Shown here: positions 49,676-59,659 of the stretch, in pieces
How positions within the stretch are numbered: position 1 is the stretch's first letter
Layout: each line of letters starts with the position of its first letter
NCBI RefSeq assembly: GCF_000210295.1
Contig: NC_026734.1
Location: forward strand, 558,001 to 622,000
Direction: 5' to 3'
Source of the DNA: Trypanosoma brucei gambiense DAL972
Lineage: Eukaryota; Euglenozoa; Kinetoplastea; Trypanosomatida; Trypanosomatidae
Length of the DNA stretch: 64,000 nucleotides
Notes under the pieces: model-generated
What the model saw: only the letters and a program-made list of their open reading frames with translations
Databases searched by the model: none
What the model was told of the DNA's origin: nothing
Program-made: the position numbers and the translations under genes

Positions 49676-49824
49676 GTCGGGGGAAAGTGGAAAGAGAGAG
49701 GAAGGTTCCTTTTTTTTTTTTTAAAGAAAAAGAAAAGAAAAGAGAAGAAAGGCTATGGAATACGGGCCCCTAAAGGTATTGGAGGTTGTGCATGCGCATA
49801 CGCATACGCATGCACATGCACATG

Positions 49825-49858
<34 letters not shown>

Positions 49859-50590
49859 CATTTATATATATGGGACATGGTGTGGCGATGATTTGTTAGT
49901 TGATGGAAACGCCTTTTGGTGAGGTCATAGATAAACCTTATACTGTTTTTATATTTCTCCTCCATTTTATATTTTGTTGTATCTTCGCCTTTGTCCTTGT
50001 GGACGGATCGTTGGGGCGACTAGTGATCGTTCGCTGCCGCGCGTTCATTTACATTACTCCAGTAAATAAATATATGCGCATATTTACTGTGTCGGTGGTT
50101 GCGCTTTTATCCTCTTTTTCCTGCCCCCAAAACCCTGTAGCAAACATTGGTGAAGACAAGATACTTTTCTGTTTTCTACGTTTTTTTTTTTACTTTACCG
50201 CTTTACTCATCGTCTTTTCCTCCTTTTAATTGCGTACGACATCAAATTCCACCGAGGTGTTTTCCGCACCGCCGGCTTGTGTGACGGCCGAGGCCATTAG
50301 CGGCAGGAAGTTAAGAGTCGGTAACAAAATAAATAGTGATAAGTTACGGCGTCCGACAGGGACGTTTAACAAAGTTAAGGATCATCTTCCCCTACCCCCC
50401 ACTTCTCCTACCTCAAGAAAAGGGAGAAAATCTTTCAAGTTAAAGCTGTGAAAAGAGATTAGGGCACTGGGGCGAGGAATCTGTTTTCTTTTTCATTTTG
50501 TGTACCTGCGTCTGAGGCATCTTTGCGCGAGTGACTGAATCAAACTTAGGTAAATCTGAGGGGGTTAGTAGGAGAGGGGGAAAAAGGGAA
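49676..50590 (+). other. Intergenic region upstream of the small membrane protein
   Basis: About 0.9 kb. It has alternating CA/TA repeats (49795-49872) and pyrimidine-rich tracts at 50158-50226 and 50480-50500. The AG at 50515-50516 is the likely splice acceptor for the next gene (5' UTR about 74 bases). A 73-codon frame at 50230-50451 has balanced codon content but no ATG. Confidence 0.55.
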
Positions 50591-51094
50591 ATGCAGATTT
50601 ATGTGAAGCATCGCGGTAAGTTCATTTTCCTCGCGCTATGGAGTGGTTTTACATGCATTGCGATGTTTTGGTTGATGATACGCCGTTCCGGTTTCGGCAC
50701 TTCGTACAGCCGCTGTTGTTACCTTGTCATGTGGGGCGAATACAAGCAATTGCTGGAGCCTGGAACTTTCCCCAGTAATGGCTTTCTTCCGCCTCACCTT
50801 CGCCTCGACAGTCGCTCGTATTTGGATCTCCCAGAAACGGAGATCGCCCTCCCACCGCTGATTGATGTGAGTATTGCGGAACGCGACCAGGTGCGAAACC
50901 TCGAGTCGATGCTGCCCTCCACTCAGCGGTCGGATTTGAAGGTGCAGTTCGGACCCATCCGCACCCAAACTATTGTGATGACTAGCGGTGCGAATGAGCG
51001 GTACGTGCGGCGCCGTTTAGGCCTTTCCGAGAAGGACAGGAAGCGCTTGCAGGAGGAGGAGGAGCAACAGAAAGCGGTGGAAGTTAATAAATAA
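50591..51094 (+). CDS. Small single-pass membrane protein of unknown function
   Basis: 167 residues from the first ATG. A short basic N-terminus (MQIYVKHRGK) precedes one membrane helix (about 11-31, FIFLALWSGFTCIAMFWLMI). The rest is soluble: a Pro/Leu-rich middle (PETEIALPPLIDVSIAERDQ) and a basic, then Glu/Gln-rich helix (RRRLGLSEKDRKRLQEEEEQQ) at the end. The topology suggests an N-in anchor in an organelle membrane; a mitochondrial inner-membrane location would be plausible but is unproven. I recognise no family. Most of this gene appears again, identical, after the N-run, which is judged an assembly duplicate. Confidence 0.8.
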   Translation: MQIYVKHRGKFIFLALWSGFTCIAMFWLMIRRSGFGTSYSRCCYLVMWGEYKQLLEPGTFPSNGFLPPHLRLDSRSYLDLPETEIALPPLIDVSIAERDQVRNLESMLPSTQRSDLKVQFGPIRTQTIVMTSGANERYVRRRLGLSEKDRKRLQEEEEQQKAVEVNK

Positions 51095-51140
51095 TGGCGG
51101 TTTAGAGCTGGAATGGGGCCGGGGGGGGGGGAGAAAATGG
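50621..51140 (+). repeat. Left copy of sequence duplicated across gap 3
   Basis: 520 bases from codon 11 of the small membrane protein to the N-run, matching 51443-51962. It ends in an 11-G run followed by about nine bases that no longer match the other copy. Confidence 0.85.
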
Positions 51141-51442
51141 NNNNNNNNNNNNNNNNNNNNNNNNNNNNNNNNNNNNNNNNNNNNNNNNNNNNNNNNNNNN
51201 NNNNNNNNNNNNNNNNNNNNNNNNNNNNNNNNNNNNNNNNNNNNNNNNNNNNNNNNNNNNNNNNNNNNNNNNNNNNNNNNNNNNNNNNNNNNNNNNNNNN
51301 NNNNNNNNNNNNNNNNNNNNNNNNNNNNNNNNNNNNNNNNNNNNNNNNNNNNNNNNNNNNNNNNNNNNNNNNNNNNNNNNNNNNNNNNNNNNNNNNNNNN
51401 NNNNNNNNNNNNNNNNNNNNNNNNNNNNNNNNNNNNNNNNNN
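51141..51442. other. Assembly gap 3 (302 N)
   Basis: Unknown bases immediately after a poly-G run, with identical sequence on both sides. Either a failed overlap (preferred) or the missing 5' part of a second tandem gene copy. Confidence 0.95.
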
Positions 51443-51916
51443 TTCATTTTCCTCGCGCTATGGAGTGGTTTTACATGCATTGCGATGTTTTGGTTGATGA
51501 TACGCCGTTCCGGTTTCGGCACTTCGTACAGCCGCTGTTGTTACCTTGTCATGTGGGGCGAATACAAGCAATTGCTGGAGCCTGGAACTTTCCCCAGTAA
51601 TGGCTTTCTTCCGCCTCACCTTCGCCTCGACAGTCGCTCGTATTTGGATCTCCCAGAAACGGAGATCGCCCTCCCACCGCTGATTGATGTGAGTATTGCG
51701 GAACGCGACCAGGTGCGAAACCTCGAGTCGATGCTGCCCTCCACTCAGCGGTCGGATTTGAAGGTGCAGTTCGGACCCATCCGCACCCAAACTATTGTGA
51801 TGACTAGCGGTGCGAATGAGCGGTACGTGCGGCGCCGTTTAGGCCTTTCCGAGAAGGACAGGAAGCGCTTGCAGGAGGAGGAGGAGCAACAGAAAGCGGT
51901 GGAAGTTAATAAATAA
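51443..51916 (+). CDS. Partial copy of the small membrane protein (probable assembly duplicate)
   Basis: Codons 11 to the stop of the preceding gene, with no visible difference; the first ten codons would lie in the N-run. The following non-coding bases also match, except that the G-run is nine instead of eleven. It should not be counted as a separate gene unless long reads show a tandem array. Confidence 0.6.
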   Translation, partial: FIFLALWSGFTCIAMFWLMIRRSGFGTSYSRCCYLVMWGEYKQLLEPGTFPSNGFLPPHLRLDSRSYLDLPETEIALPPLIDVSIAERDQVRNLESMLPSTQRSDLKVQFGPIRTQTIVMTSGANERYVRRRLGLSEKDRKRLQEEEEQQKAVEVNK

Positions 51917-52577
51917 TGGCGGTTTAGAGCTGGAATGGGGCCGGGGGGGGGAGAGAAGGGAGGAGAGCGACTTGCGCTGGATGTTTCGTTAGTCCTGTCT
52001 GAATTTATTTTTCATCTTCTTTCCCTCTTTCCTCTTTGTCGACATCTGTCAGTTTGGCGGTGGGTGTTCGGTGCATGGTCAGCGTATGTGTGGAAAACCT
52101 GTTGATGTGTTCAAGTCCCGTACATGGTGCTTATATATATATATATATTTACTAATGCATTTATATTTACATATGTTGCCACCCATTTTGCTTTTCTTTT
52201 CTTTTTGGTTGCACGGGAAATTAGTGCACTGCTGCTTAAAGTTAAGTGAAGAATCCTCTCACCGCACTGTGAGTAAGTGGTTCTCTAGCCGTGGTGACGG
52301 AACTAAGCTGCTTCACCGCACATTTCGAGATATATATATATATATATATATATATTTATTCAAAAAAAGCGGAGAAAGCGTACAGGAAAATAACATTAGA
52401 AGAGTCAGAGTGTGCCACATCGTTTTTAAAAGGGCGAAAGGGAGTGTGCAACGGCCGGATAGGGAGCTCAAGGAGTGCCGTCAGAAGATATAATTTTTTT
52501 ACCCTCGTGTTTGTGATACATCCAAGTGAAAGTTGAGCCGCAAATTTGGTTCCCATCCAGTTGGATTCCAGGAAGGG
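51917..52577 (+). other. Intergenic region upstream of the LRR gene
   Basis: About 660 bases, with (TA)n tracts at 52132-52148 and 52330-52355. A T-rich run at 52492-52520 with AG at 52525-52526 is a likely splice acceptor (5' UTR about 51 bases). Confidence 0.55.
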
Positions 52578-54812
52578 ATGGAGACATCGATCGGCCTAAC
52601 GGGGGAGCAGGTGTATGGTGACCTTTACCATGCATGGCTCAAAGACACGGGGAAGAAGAACACGGACGACTCCATGAAGTTGTTTCGGGAGGTAATGGAG
52701 CGTGGATTTCGCGATAAGCAAATAACTCTCCGTAAGGAGCGACTCGGTGCGAACGTCGCTGCAAGTCTTGCTGCGCTATTGCACCGGACTCCTCTCAACC
52801 GTTTAGATCTTCACGGCAATACACTGCGAGATAGCGGTTGTGAGACGATCGCATATCTCATCCGTGACATGCCCAACTTAACTTATCTCGACCTTGGAGC
52901 GAATGATATTGGCCCGTTAGGCATACAAACGCTCAGTTATGTGCTGGGAGGGCACAAAAAGCTGCAGACGGTGATCTTGGGTTCCTCCAAACACGATGCC
53001 TATGCCAACCGTATCAACGCCTCTAGCGCTGTCATTCTGTTGGAGGGATGTCTGCGTAGTCGCACACTGCGGCACTTGGACCTGAGTGGAAGTGTTATTG
53101 GCCAATGTCAGGGAAGGATGCGTGATTTCAGCTTGATGGCGGGGACCTCATCGAGTGGTGCTTCATTCCAGGGAGGAGCGCTTTCCAAGGGAGCCTTTCA
53201 GCCCACTTCCCCGGGGTCACGGAAGAATGCGCCCGCAGTGTCGAAATCCGGGTACACGGCAGCGTCCTTCGGTGGTGGTGGGAGTACGGGTGCCGCCCTC
53301 AGCAGCGGTGCAACTGGTGAGGATCACAATGGTCTGAAAAGCTCCGGCGAGCGGCATCATCGTCCGGTGGATGTGCTGGCCGAGTTAATTAGCACATCGA
53401 CCACCCTCACCACGTTGAAGTTACGGGAGGTGATGCTGTCTACGCCGGAGGCACTGCGCCTCATCCGTGCTGCAACGGAAAGCTGCAGCTTGGCTTACAT
53501 CGATCTTACCGGTAACTCTCTCACACGGTCGGTGGGCGATGCTTTCGGCGACTTGGTGCGAGCACGCACGCTCATGCAGAGCCCTTCTGTGCTGCATACC
53601 ATCTTACTGAACGACAACCCTCTCATGCGCCCTAACGCTGGCATGCCAGCGCCACGACTATTCTCCGCGCTGTCCAGTGACCGTGTGGTGGTAAAATTGC
53701 ACTTAGATAGCTGCGGCATTGATGATGCGGCTATAGAGCCTCTTTGCGAAGCACTTCTTGGAAGTACCAGCGTCTTGCAGTCATTGCATTTAATGAATAA
53801 CGCCATTACGTCGCGTGGTGCTTCTCTGCTTTCTAGCGTTTTGGTCCGTCATACACGTTTGCAGGATGTCTCACTGGAGGGGAATGTGATAAAGGATGAA
53901 GGGATTTGTTCTCTAGCCCGGATGTTGGAGGTCAACTGCACTCTGCTTTCACTTAACATCGCTAGAACGTGGATGGGAGAGCGCGGCATAATTGCACTTG
54001 GCGTATCACTTGTAAAGAATAGAAAACTTCAGCGCCTGAAGATTGACCATAATCACTTTACTGACGAATCTTGTGAATCATTTACCGCGCTTCTAGAGAG
54101 CAACCGTTCTCTTCAGTGCTGCAGTTTGAATGGAAACAGCGTGGGGTATCATACCGTGCTGCGCGCAGAGAAAATTACCGCCCGTAATCTCGAGGAATTC
54201 CGCAATATGGAGAGGGTGGAGCTGGAGAAGGATGTCATTCATTTGCACTATCAAATTTACAAGGTTGATGAGGCGCGCGTGGAGTTGGAAAACCTTCGCC
54301 AGCGGAAAGCAGAGGTTGGCCGGGCGCTAGACGCGTTTGAGATTCAGCACAAGCAGGAGACAGGAGACGTCGCTAAGAGACTGCAAGACCTTCAGGAGAT
54401 GCTCGACACCTGCGTAGAAAAGGAAAACCATTGCCTAAGTGAGAAGCAGCGCCTTGATGATGAGCTCCACCAGGCATATAAGCGTGCGGAAGTGGACATG
54501 GAGTTGTTGAAGGAGCGGCTCGTTGTGGAAGCAGTGCAGCGTGAAAAGGCGGAAGAGGACCTGCGTGCTCTTAAGGCACAGTTAGAGGACATGATGAACA
54601 ATGGTGCGGGACGTGAGGAAGCTAAGCGGAAGCAGTTGCAGGATGTTAATGAGGATCAGCGACGGTGGAGTGCTCAGCGAAAGGAGTATCGCAATGCCAT
54701 TTCGGAGGCGGCGGCTGCCGTGGCTGAGTTGGAGGAGAGGATCAAGGAAGATTCAAAGAAAGAGGGCCCAAAGAAAAGTTCGAAGAAAGGCAAGGGAAGC
54801 AAGAAGAAATAG
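52578..54812 (+). CDS. Leucine-rich repeat and coiled-coil protein
   Basis: 744 residues from the first ATG after the predicted splice site; the upstream 15 codons begin with TTG. Residues about 55-545 hold ten or more ribonuclease-inhibitor-type leucine-rich repeats (for example LNRLDLHGNTLRDSGC, LTYLDLGANDIGPLG, LQSLHLMNNAITSRGA, LQDVSLEGNVIKDEG). They are interrupted by a Ser/Gly-rich insert at about 190-262. Residues about 550-735 form a coiled coil rich in Glu, Lys and Arg, ending in a Lys-rich tail. This layout resembles LRRC45-type centrosomal linkers and trypanosome bilobe or basal body LRR proteins; a cytoskeletal role is inferred, not shown. It has no kinase or F-box. Confidence 0.85.
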   Translation: METSIGLTGEQVYGDLYHAWLKDTGKKNTDDSMKLFREVMERGFRDKQITLRKERLGANVAASLAALLHRTPLNRLDLHGNTLRDSGCETIAYLIRDMPNLTYLDLGANDIGPLGIQTLSYVLGGHKKLQTVILGSSKHDAYANRINASSAVILLEGCLRSRTLRHLDLSGSVIGQCQGRMRDFSLMAGTSSSGASFQGGALSKGAFQPTSPGSRKNAPAVSKSGYTAASFGGGGSTGAALSSGATGEDHNGLKSSGERHHRPVDVLAELISTSTTLTTLKLREVMLSTPEALRLIRAATESCSLAYIDLTGNSLTRSVGDAFGDLVRARTLMQSPSVLHTILLNDNPLMRPNAGMPAPRLFSALSSDRVVVKLHLDSCGIDDAAIEPLCEALLGSTSVLQSLHLMNNAITSRGASLLSSVLVRHTRLQDVSLEGNVIKDEGICSLARMLEVNCTLLSLNIARTWMGERGIIALGVSLVKNRKLQRLKIDHNHFTDESCESFTALLESNRSLQCCSLNGNSVGYHTVLRAEKITARNLEEFRNMERVELEKDVIHLHYQIYKVDEARVELENLRQRKAEVGRALDAFEIQHKQETGDVAKRLQDLQEMLDTCVEKENHCLSEKQRLDDELHQAYKRAEVDMELLKERLVVEAVQREKAEEDLRALKAQLEDMMNNGAGREEAKRKQLQDVNEDQRRWSAQRKEYRNAISEAAAAVAELEERIKEDSKKEGPKKSSKKGKGSKKK

Positions 54813-55937
54813 GTGTGCACATGCACTCCTCATTTTTTCTTTTTTCTCTTGGTGTTTTCGTTATTTATCTCCCTCCGTCGCTTACTGTGCTGTTGCCCAT
54901 CTTTGGGCTTACGACAGTCAAGACGTAGCTTAAACCGTTGTGGGGCTCTTTCCTTGTCCGTCTCTCTGCCTGTTTGTCAGTCAGTTTCACGTATTTACTT
55001 TTGACTAACTTTTATCGAAAAGAGACAAGTGAGCCGCGGTAAAGGCGCTGTACTTTTAACTATGTGTGTCGTGCTGCCGTTGGGCACATATGTATTCAAG
55101 AGGCGTTAGTGTCGATGTTTAGTCACTGAGTGGCAATGAAAAAGAGTGGGAGGAGGCGTTGGAAACTCACTTAAACAATCCGAATCAAAAAGGGAAAACA
55201 GAATAAAACAAAGAAAAAATGTACGCGCGATAGGCGGTCGCTGCGCGTGTGCTAGTTTATTTCTACGAAGTCAGTAGGAATGAATGGAGTGTTTTAGAAA
55301 CTTGGCGGTTTCAGCCGAAGCAGCTGCGCGCTTATGGGAGTTGCCCGATACTTTTTTCTTTTCTTTTTTTTTACGTTACTTTTTGTTTTTGTTGGTGTTT
55401 TCATTTGTTCCTCTGAACATTTGTATACTTTGATATGTAGAGGCACTTGAGAGCGTTGTTACTATGTGTCACTGTCGGTGTATATAAAACTTGGGGATTG
55501 AAGGAGAAAGCAGTGAAGGACAAAATGAGCAAATGAGCTTCAGGACATTTAAAAAAAAAATATTATTGTTTGGGCTCGTTTCCTTCCCTTTATGCACCGC
55601 TTCCGTGCCTTCGTTTCTATTCAGCTTCCCGATGATATGACGTATGGACTCGCAACTGTTATATTTTCCTGTGAAAAGGAGAAAAATTTATCTGACTTGC
55701 ATTATATTTGCCAAACCATGCTGTTATTACTGCTGCTATTCTTTTGGCCTTGGTTGCATCCCTTTTTTTTTTTTCCGTTTTCCCTTCTGCCTTATGCCTT
55801 CGTAGTTAATGTAGCGATAAGTTGTTGTATATCTCGGTCGTGCCCATCTTTCTTCTTCATGCGTGCGAGAATCCTTGACATTATTTGTGCATGAGTTTAA
55901 CTTAAGGTACACCAACAGCCATAAGAGAGTTATCTCA

Positions 55938-56117
55938 ATGCGGAAGCGTAATGTGGGAATAAAAGCGCGGCCGCAAGGGGCGGTGATACTTTCCAACCAA
56001 CGCTTGTGCCTCGTGGATGCCACAAAGAAAGGAGGGAAACATCTGTGGGCGTTCATCACTGTATCGGTTTTACGTGCGGCTTTGTTTCACATCTTTTTCT
56101 TTTTATTCTCGCATTAA
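55938..56117 (+). CDS. Possible small tail-anchored protein (59 residues)
   Basis: A frame starting with ATG: a basic N-terminal part (MRKRNVGIKARPQGAVIL), a short polar middle, and a hydrophobic end (AFITVSVLRAALFHIFFFLF). A pyrimidine-rich tract at 55843-55859 and an AG at 55905-55906 lie upstream, so a separate mRNA is possible. Its first 40 codons look more like coding sequence than the surrounding T-rich DNA, but the hydrophobic end is partly a T-rich tract. It may be chance. Confidence 0.25.
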   Translation: MRKRNVGIKARPQGAVILSNQRLCLVDATKKGGKHLWAFITVSVLRAALFHIFFFLFSH

Positions 56118-56267
56118 GCTTCACTCAGATCTTCAGGATTTGGTAGGTAGTATATATGTATATATACTTTGCTGCGGACACACCAATGACACTGATAGTT
56201 TCGATGCGACTACCATTTTCCTTTGATGGAGTGGAGTCGACTAACTTTGTTAAATCGAATATGTCAT

Positions 56268-56308
56268 TTCCTTTTATTGTTTTTTTCTTCTCCTCACTGT
56301 CTTCTTAG
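56268..56308 (+). promoter_or_regulatory. Predicted trans-splice acceptor of RNase H2B
   Basis: A clear C/T-rich tract ends in CTTCTTAG; the AG at 56307-56308 is only four bases before the ATG at 56313. This decides against the longer frame that starts with TTG at 56223. Confidence 0.7.
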
Positions 56309-56312
56309 CGCA

Positions 56313-57512
56313 ATGCGAGCCGTCAAGAGGAACCGACAGCCCAGTTTGCAACAACCTGATGGTAAAACCTCTGCTGTTGCGGCACCTGGTAGAAGTGAGC
56401 CACCTTCCAGTTGTTCCTCAGATGTGGGTTCACCGCGGCGAAAGCTGGAACTCGATGATGAAGGCAGTCAAAGCTTACTTTCTAATCCAAGTCAACCGGT
56501 AGCTTCCGGTGGTGCTGTGCGATACGACGTGAGCGATCGTACGACTCCGTTGCCTGCTGGTGCCCACTCAAGTCATATGATTGTGTTGCCGCGCAGCCTG
56601 TTGAATTATCCCTTAGAGTCAGTGGGTGGAATTCCTGTAGGAAACGGTGGCTTGGGTGGTGAGCATACCAACAGTATTAATGAAGTGAGTAATGATGGTG
56701 GTATGGAGTCGTTGCGGTCATCCGGCACACTGTTTCCTGCTGCCTCAGTTGGTGTTTCACCTGGTGCGGGAATGCAATTATGTGGCCCCACTTTTCGGGA
56801 AGTCGCTGTTGCCTCGGTGCGGAAGGGATGTGATTTTGTGCGACTTCCGCACCCGCGGCATGGTGAGCCCGCATTGTTTTTATGTCCACCAGCCACTGGT
56901 GAAGGAGAAAACAGCGATTGCAGTACTCATGGTGCGGTGCTTTATGAAGTCCAGGCGCAATCTCCAGCTGAGGGATTCGGTCAGACGTGGTTGGTGGGAG
57001 AATTAGTGGAACCAAATGAGAACTTACTTATCGTAACTCCATTTGATTGTACATTCCTCGCCTTGCGGCAGGTTTCGGCACACACCATGAAAGATAAGTT
57101 TTTGCCAGCTGAGGATCTCATAACGGGACCAGTACGAAGTGGCGCGTGTGATTCAACATGGCCCGGTTGGGGCGTGGCACTTGCACAATGTCCCGCACTT
57201 GCACCAGCTGTGCAGGCAATGCAATCTCACACCGTACTTTCACGTATTTGTGATGTTAAATCAGTTGGCGACGATAGTTACTATCGTTTTAGTACAGAGA
57301 AGATGGGAATCTGGCTGAAGAATAAAGTGAAGCGCGCCATGGCAAGCCCAGGTCTTCGCTCACTGTTAGAGCTCGATAAAAGTGGAGCTGAAAACTCGGA
57401 TGGTGGCGCAACGGAGGTTCCCATATCTGTCGCTTTCGGCGTAGTTGCCGAATACATTCCGCAAGATCTATGCAGCACCGCAGCGGAATTATGCGGGACT
57501 GCAGAAACATAG
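56313..57512 (+). CDS. RNASEH2B: Ribonuclease H2 subunit B
   Basis: 399 residues. After a polar N-terminal extension of about 85 residues, the protein follows the RNase H2B fold order: VLPRSLLNYPLE (about 91), FVRLPHPRHGEPALFLCP (about 175-192), ALYEV-like and WLVGELVEPNENLLIVTPFDCTFLAL, LPAEDLI, then the helical part YYRFSTEKMGIWLKNKVKRAM and GVVAEYIPQDLC. These blocks match human RNASEH2B. With subunits A and C it forms the enzyme that cuts ribonucleotides from genomic DNA and removes RNA-DNA hybrids in the nucleus. Subunit B has no catalytic residues itself. The start follows directly on a strong splice acceptor. The family call is secure despite the low overall identity. Confidence 0.92.
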   Translation: MRAVKRNRQPSLQQPDGKTSAVAAPGRSEPPSSCSSDVGSPRRKLELDDEGSQSLLSNPSQPVASGGAVRYDVSDRTTPLPAGAHSSHMIVLPRSLLNYPLESVGGIPVGNGGLGGEHTNSINEVSNDGGMESLRSSGTLFPAASVGVSPGAGMQLCGPTFREVAVASVRKGCDFVRLPHPRHGEPALFLCPPATGEGENSDCSTHGAVLYEVQAQSPAEGFGQTWLVGELVEPNENLLIVTPFDCTFLALRQVSAHTMKDKFLPAEDLITGPVRSGACDSTWPGWGVALAQCPALAPAVQAMQSHTVLSRICDVKSVGDDSYYRFSTEKMGIWLKNKVKRAMASPGLRSLLELDKSGAENSDGGATEVPISVAFGVVAEYIPQDLCSTAAELCGTAET

Positions 57513-58378
57513 AAATGAATGACAGTAGACGGAAGGCAAAGAGGATTGCCAAAGGAAGGTGAGTTATTTTCAGAAAGAAAAAGGGAAATATGCGTGTGCA
57601 TGTGAAAGCGGTGCTGGACGGCGTGTCGTTGGGCGGTTTGATTGCTGCTGCTGGCGTCACTTTCGAGAGCGGGTGACAGGCATACTGCTCGGTGTAATCT
57701 TTTTTTCTTTTTGTCGTCATTTAGGGATGATGATGGCATGAATGAGGAAATTACATCTGAGAGTTACTCAAGGAAGTAAATAAACCCTGGTGGGATGATG
57801 CTTAGCGCATGCGAAGACGATGATGTGGGTGGGACAACCAGCTTTTAAGAAAAATATATATATATATATATATATATTTGATAGTGACGTAGATGCCATG
57901 GAGTAGAATATATTGTGTCATATACAGAGCCGATGAAGGCGGCATGCAACGCGGGGTCACCGGCAAAGCTCTCTTGAAATAATATTTTCAGAACCTGAAG
58001 TATGTGCATGAGTCCTCTTTGAATTTACCGTTATCTGTTAGGTAAGTGTCGTAAATTGTTTTCCTCCTTGGGTGTGTGGATTGAACACACATAAGCTCAA
58101 AACGAAACATTTACTCCTTTTTTATTCTTGTTATTAGCTTTAACTCCTCCTCTTTTAAGTTGTGTTACCGGGCTCGTTTTTCGTTTCTTTTTTTTTTTTT
58201 GAGATTGCTTTTTTATGGTGTCCTGCGTAATGCTGGTCCAGGCAGCGATTGCAAGCGTTTTGCTACCTTTTGTTCCTTTTATTGTTTTTGAGCCTTCACC
58301 TTCCCCTCCACCATCTTATCACGGTCCTTCATTTGTTTTGGTGATACGCGATCGCACGCAAATACAAGTTTAGAACTT
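57513..58378 (+). other. Intergenic region, no gene recognised
   Basis: About 0.9 kb with a (TA)n tract at 57854-57877, and T-rich runs at 58184-58200 (AG at 58202-58203) and 58264-58290 (AG at 58291-58292), either of which could be the splice acceptor of the next gene. Confidence 0.55.
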
Positions 58379-59659
58379 ATGCTTAAGGCCTGTTTGCCGC
58401 GGCACCTGCGCGTAACTCCGCTGTTACGCGTGTGGGCCGCTGAAGAGGATGATGCGAATGCTCCGCCAACTACATTTAAAAACGTCAAACCCGGCCGGTT
58501 GTTGCGACTTTGGAGACAAATACGCCAGCGCGCATGGGTTGCCTTCACATGGGATGAAGAATGGACGAGTCCTGGAAGTGAGGGTTACTTGCATCAGCAA
58601 CGACTTGAACAGGTTTGCTTTGCTCCTCTATCAGCATATGGTATGGTTCCGGGTTCCTACTGTGACCCATTGTTGTACAATACAAAAAATACCTCACCAT
58701 TCCGCTGGCACGTAGCCAACACTTCATCAGATATCGTCGGTCACTGGTACATGGAGGCGGATGAAATATTTCGTATCAAAGACTGGCAACCGAAGAATCC
58801 CGATGACCCGACTGAGATGTTTCCCCGACCCCCACAACAGATTCTCAAGTGGGATGAAACCGTGGATGAACACGGCAACCGCACCTTCCGATACAAATAT
58901 CGTTACGACTTTATGGGACCTACGGGTATGTGGGAGGCATACCCGCGTTACCCCTTTTCGCATCTTTATCTTAATGGACAAGATCATCATGGCAGGGCAG
59001 AGGGATATGGATTCAAGCAGGGTCATTTGTTACGCTGCAGTGAAGAGGAGGAAGAGGTGTTACGTCGCATCATGGAGGAGGAAGATAAGGAATGGGAGAT
59101 GGTGAAGCGGACGGAAGTGGTGCAGGAGCCATGGTCGTATCCAGGCAAAATACGGCCTCAGGACTTTAATGGTGCAGTGGAGCGTGCCAAGGCAAGATTT
59201 AGGGAACAAATTAAGCAAGGAAAAGAGACGGATCCGAGTGAGGATCCAGATTATGATTTAGTGCAAGCAGGTGAATATGTGGAGCCTCGTGATGGACCAC
59301 GTGCGGAATGGCGGCACTTGTGGACATCAAACAGAGCGAAGGGTGAGCCACTGCCATATCAGGTAACATTTAACGACGGTATCACTTTTGAGGAAAATGA
59401 GGAGAAGCCACCTGTGCATCCGGCAAGTCATTACGAGGTGAAGCCGAAGGAGGCTCCGTACAAGAAATACGAGGAACAAGACACGAAAGAGGCGGACGAG
59501 AAACAAAAGAAACTCAAGGAGCAGTGGGAAAAGTCATTTGAAGAGTCCATTTCGCGACACGAGAAGACTGTTGGGGACAGTAAGACTAGCGGCTGTAGCA
59601 GTAATAGTCGTAGCAGTGGCAGTGCTGCAGATAGCGCTGCCAAGGAACCTCCCAAATAA
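58379..59659 (+). CDS. Probable mitochondrial protein of unknown function
   Basis: 426 residues. The N-terminus MLKACLPRHLRVTPLLRVWA is basic and amphipathic with no acids, a good mitochondrial presequence. The middle is rich in aromatic and proline residues (RYKYRYDFMGPTGMWEAYPRYPF, shown here only in part: WEAYPRYPFSHLYLNG) and lacks membrane helices. The C-terminal third is strongly charged, with Lys/Glu-rich helices (QKKLKEQWEKSFEESISRHE) and a Ser/Gly tail. It resembles lineage-specific subunits of trypanosome mitochondrial complexes or mitoribosomes, but I cannot name the family. Confidence is high that it is a gene, low on role. Confidence 0.8.
   Translation: MLKACLPRHLRVTPLLRVWAAEEDDANAPPTTFKNVKPGRLLRLWRQIRQRAWVAFTWDEEWTSPGSEGYLHQQRLEQVCFAPLSAYGMVPGSYCDPLLYNTKNTSPFRWHVANTSSDIVGHWYMEADEIFRIKDWQPKNPDDPTEMFPRPPQQILKWDETVDEHGNRTFRYKYRYDFMGPTGMWEAYPRYPFSHLYLNGQDHHGRAEGYGFKQGHLLRCSEEEEEVLRRIMEEEDKEWEMVKRTEVVQEPWSYPGKIRPQDFNGAVERAKARFREQIKQGKETDPSEDPDYDLVQAGEYVEPRDGPRAEWRHLWTSNRAKGEPLPYQVTFNDGITFEENEEKPPVHPASHYEVKPKEAPYKKYEEQDTKEADEKQKKLKEQWEKSFEESISRHEKTVGDSKTSGCSSNSRSSGSAADSAAKEPPK

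Larger units (their letters stand above)
54813..56312 (+). other. Intergenic region with one possible small reading frame
   Basis: About 1.5 kb. T-rich runs near 55353-55390 and 55762-55790 are present. A 59-codon frame with ATG (55938-56117) is the only candidate worth noting and is listed separately. The end carries the splice signal of RNase H2B. Confidence 0.55.

Noticed and set aside
49900..50229. A 109-codon hydrophobic frame after BBS5
   Set aside because: The Phe/Leu/Ile content reflects T-rich intergenic DNA; no family resemblance.
50230..50451. A 73-codon frame with balanced, polar composition between BBS5 and the small membrane gene
   Set aside because: It has no ATG (begins with TTG after a stop) and no recognisable motif; treated as part of the untranslated leader region.
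51113..51916. A 267-codon frame running through gap 3 into the duplicate gene
   Set aside because: The N-terminal half is unknown bases; only the last 157 codons are real sequence, and they repeat the preceding gene.
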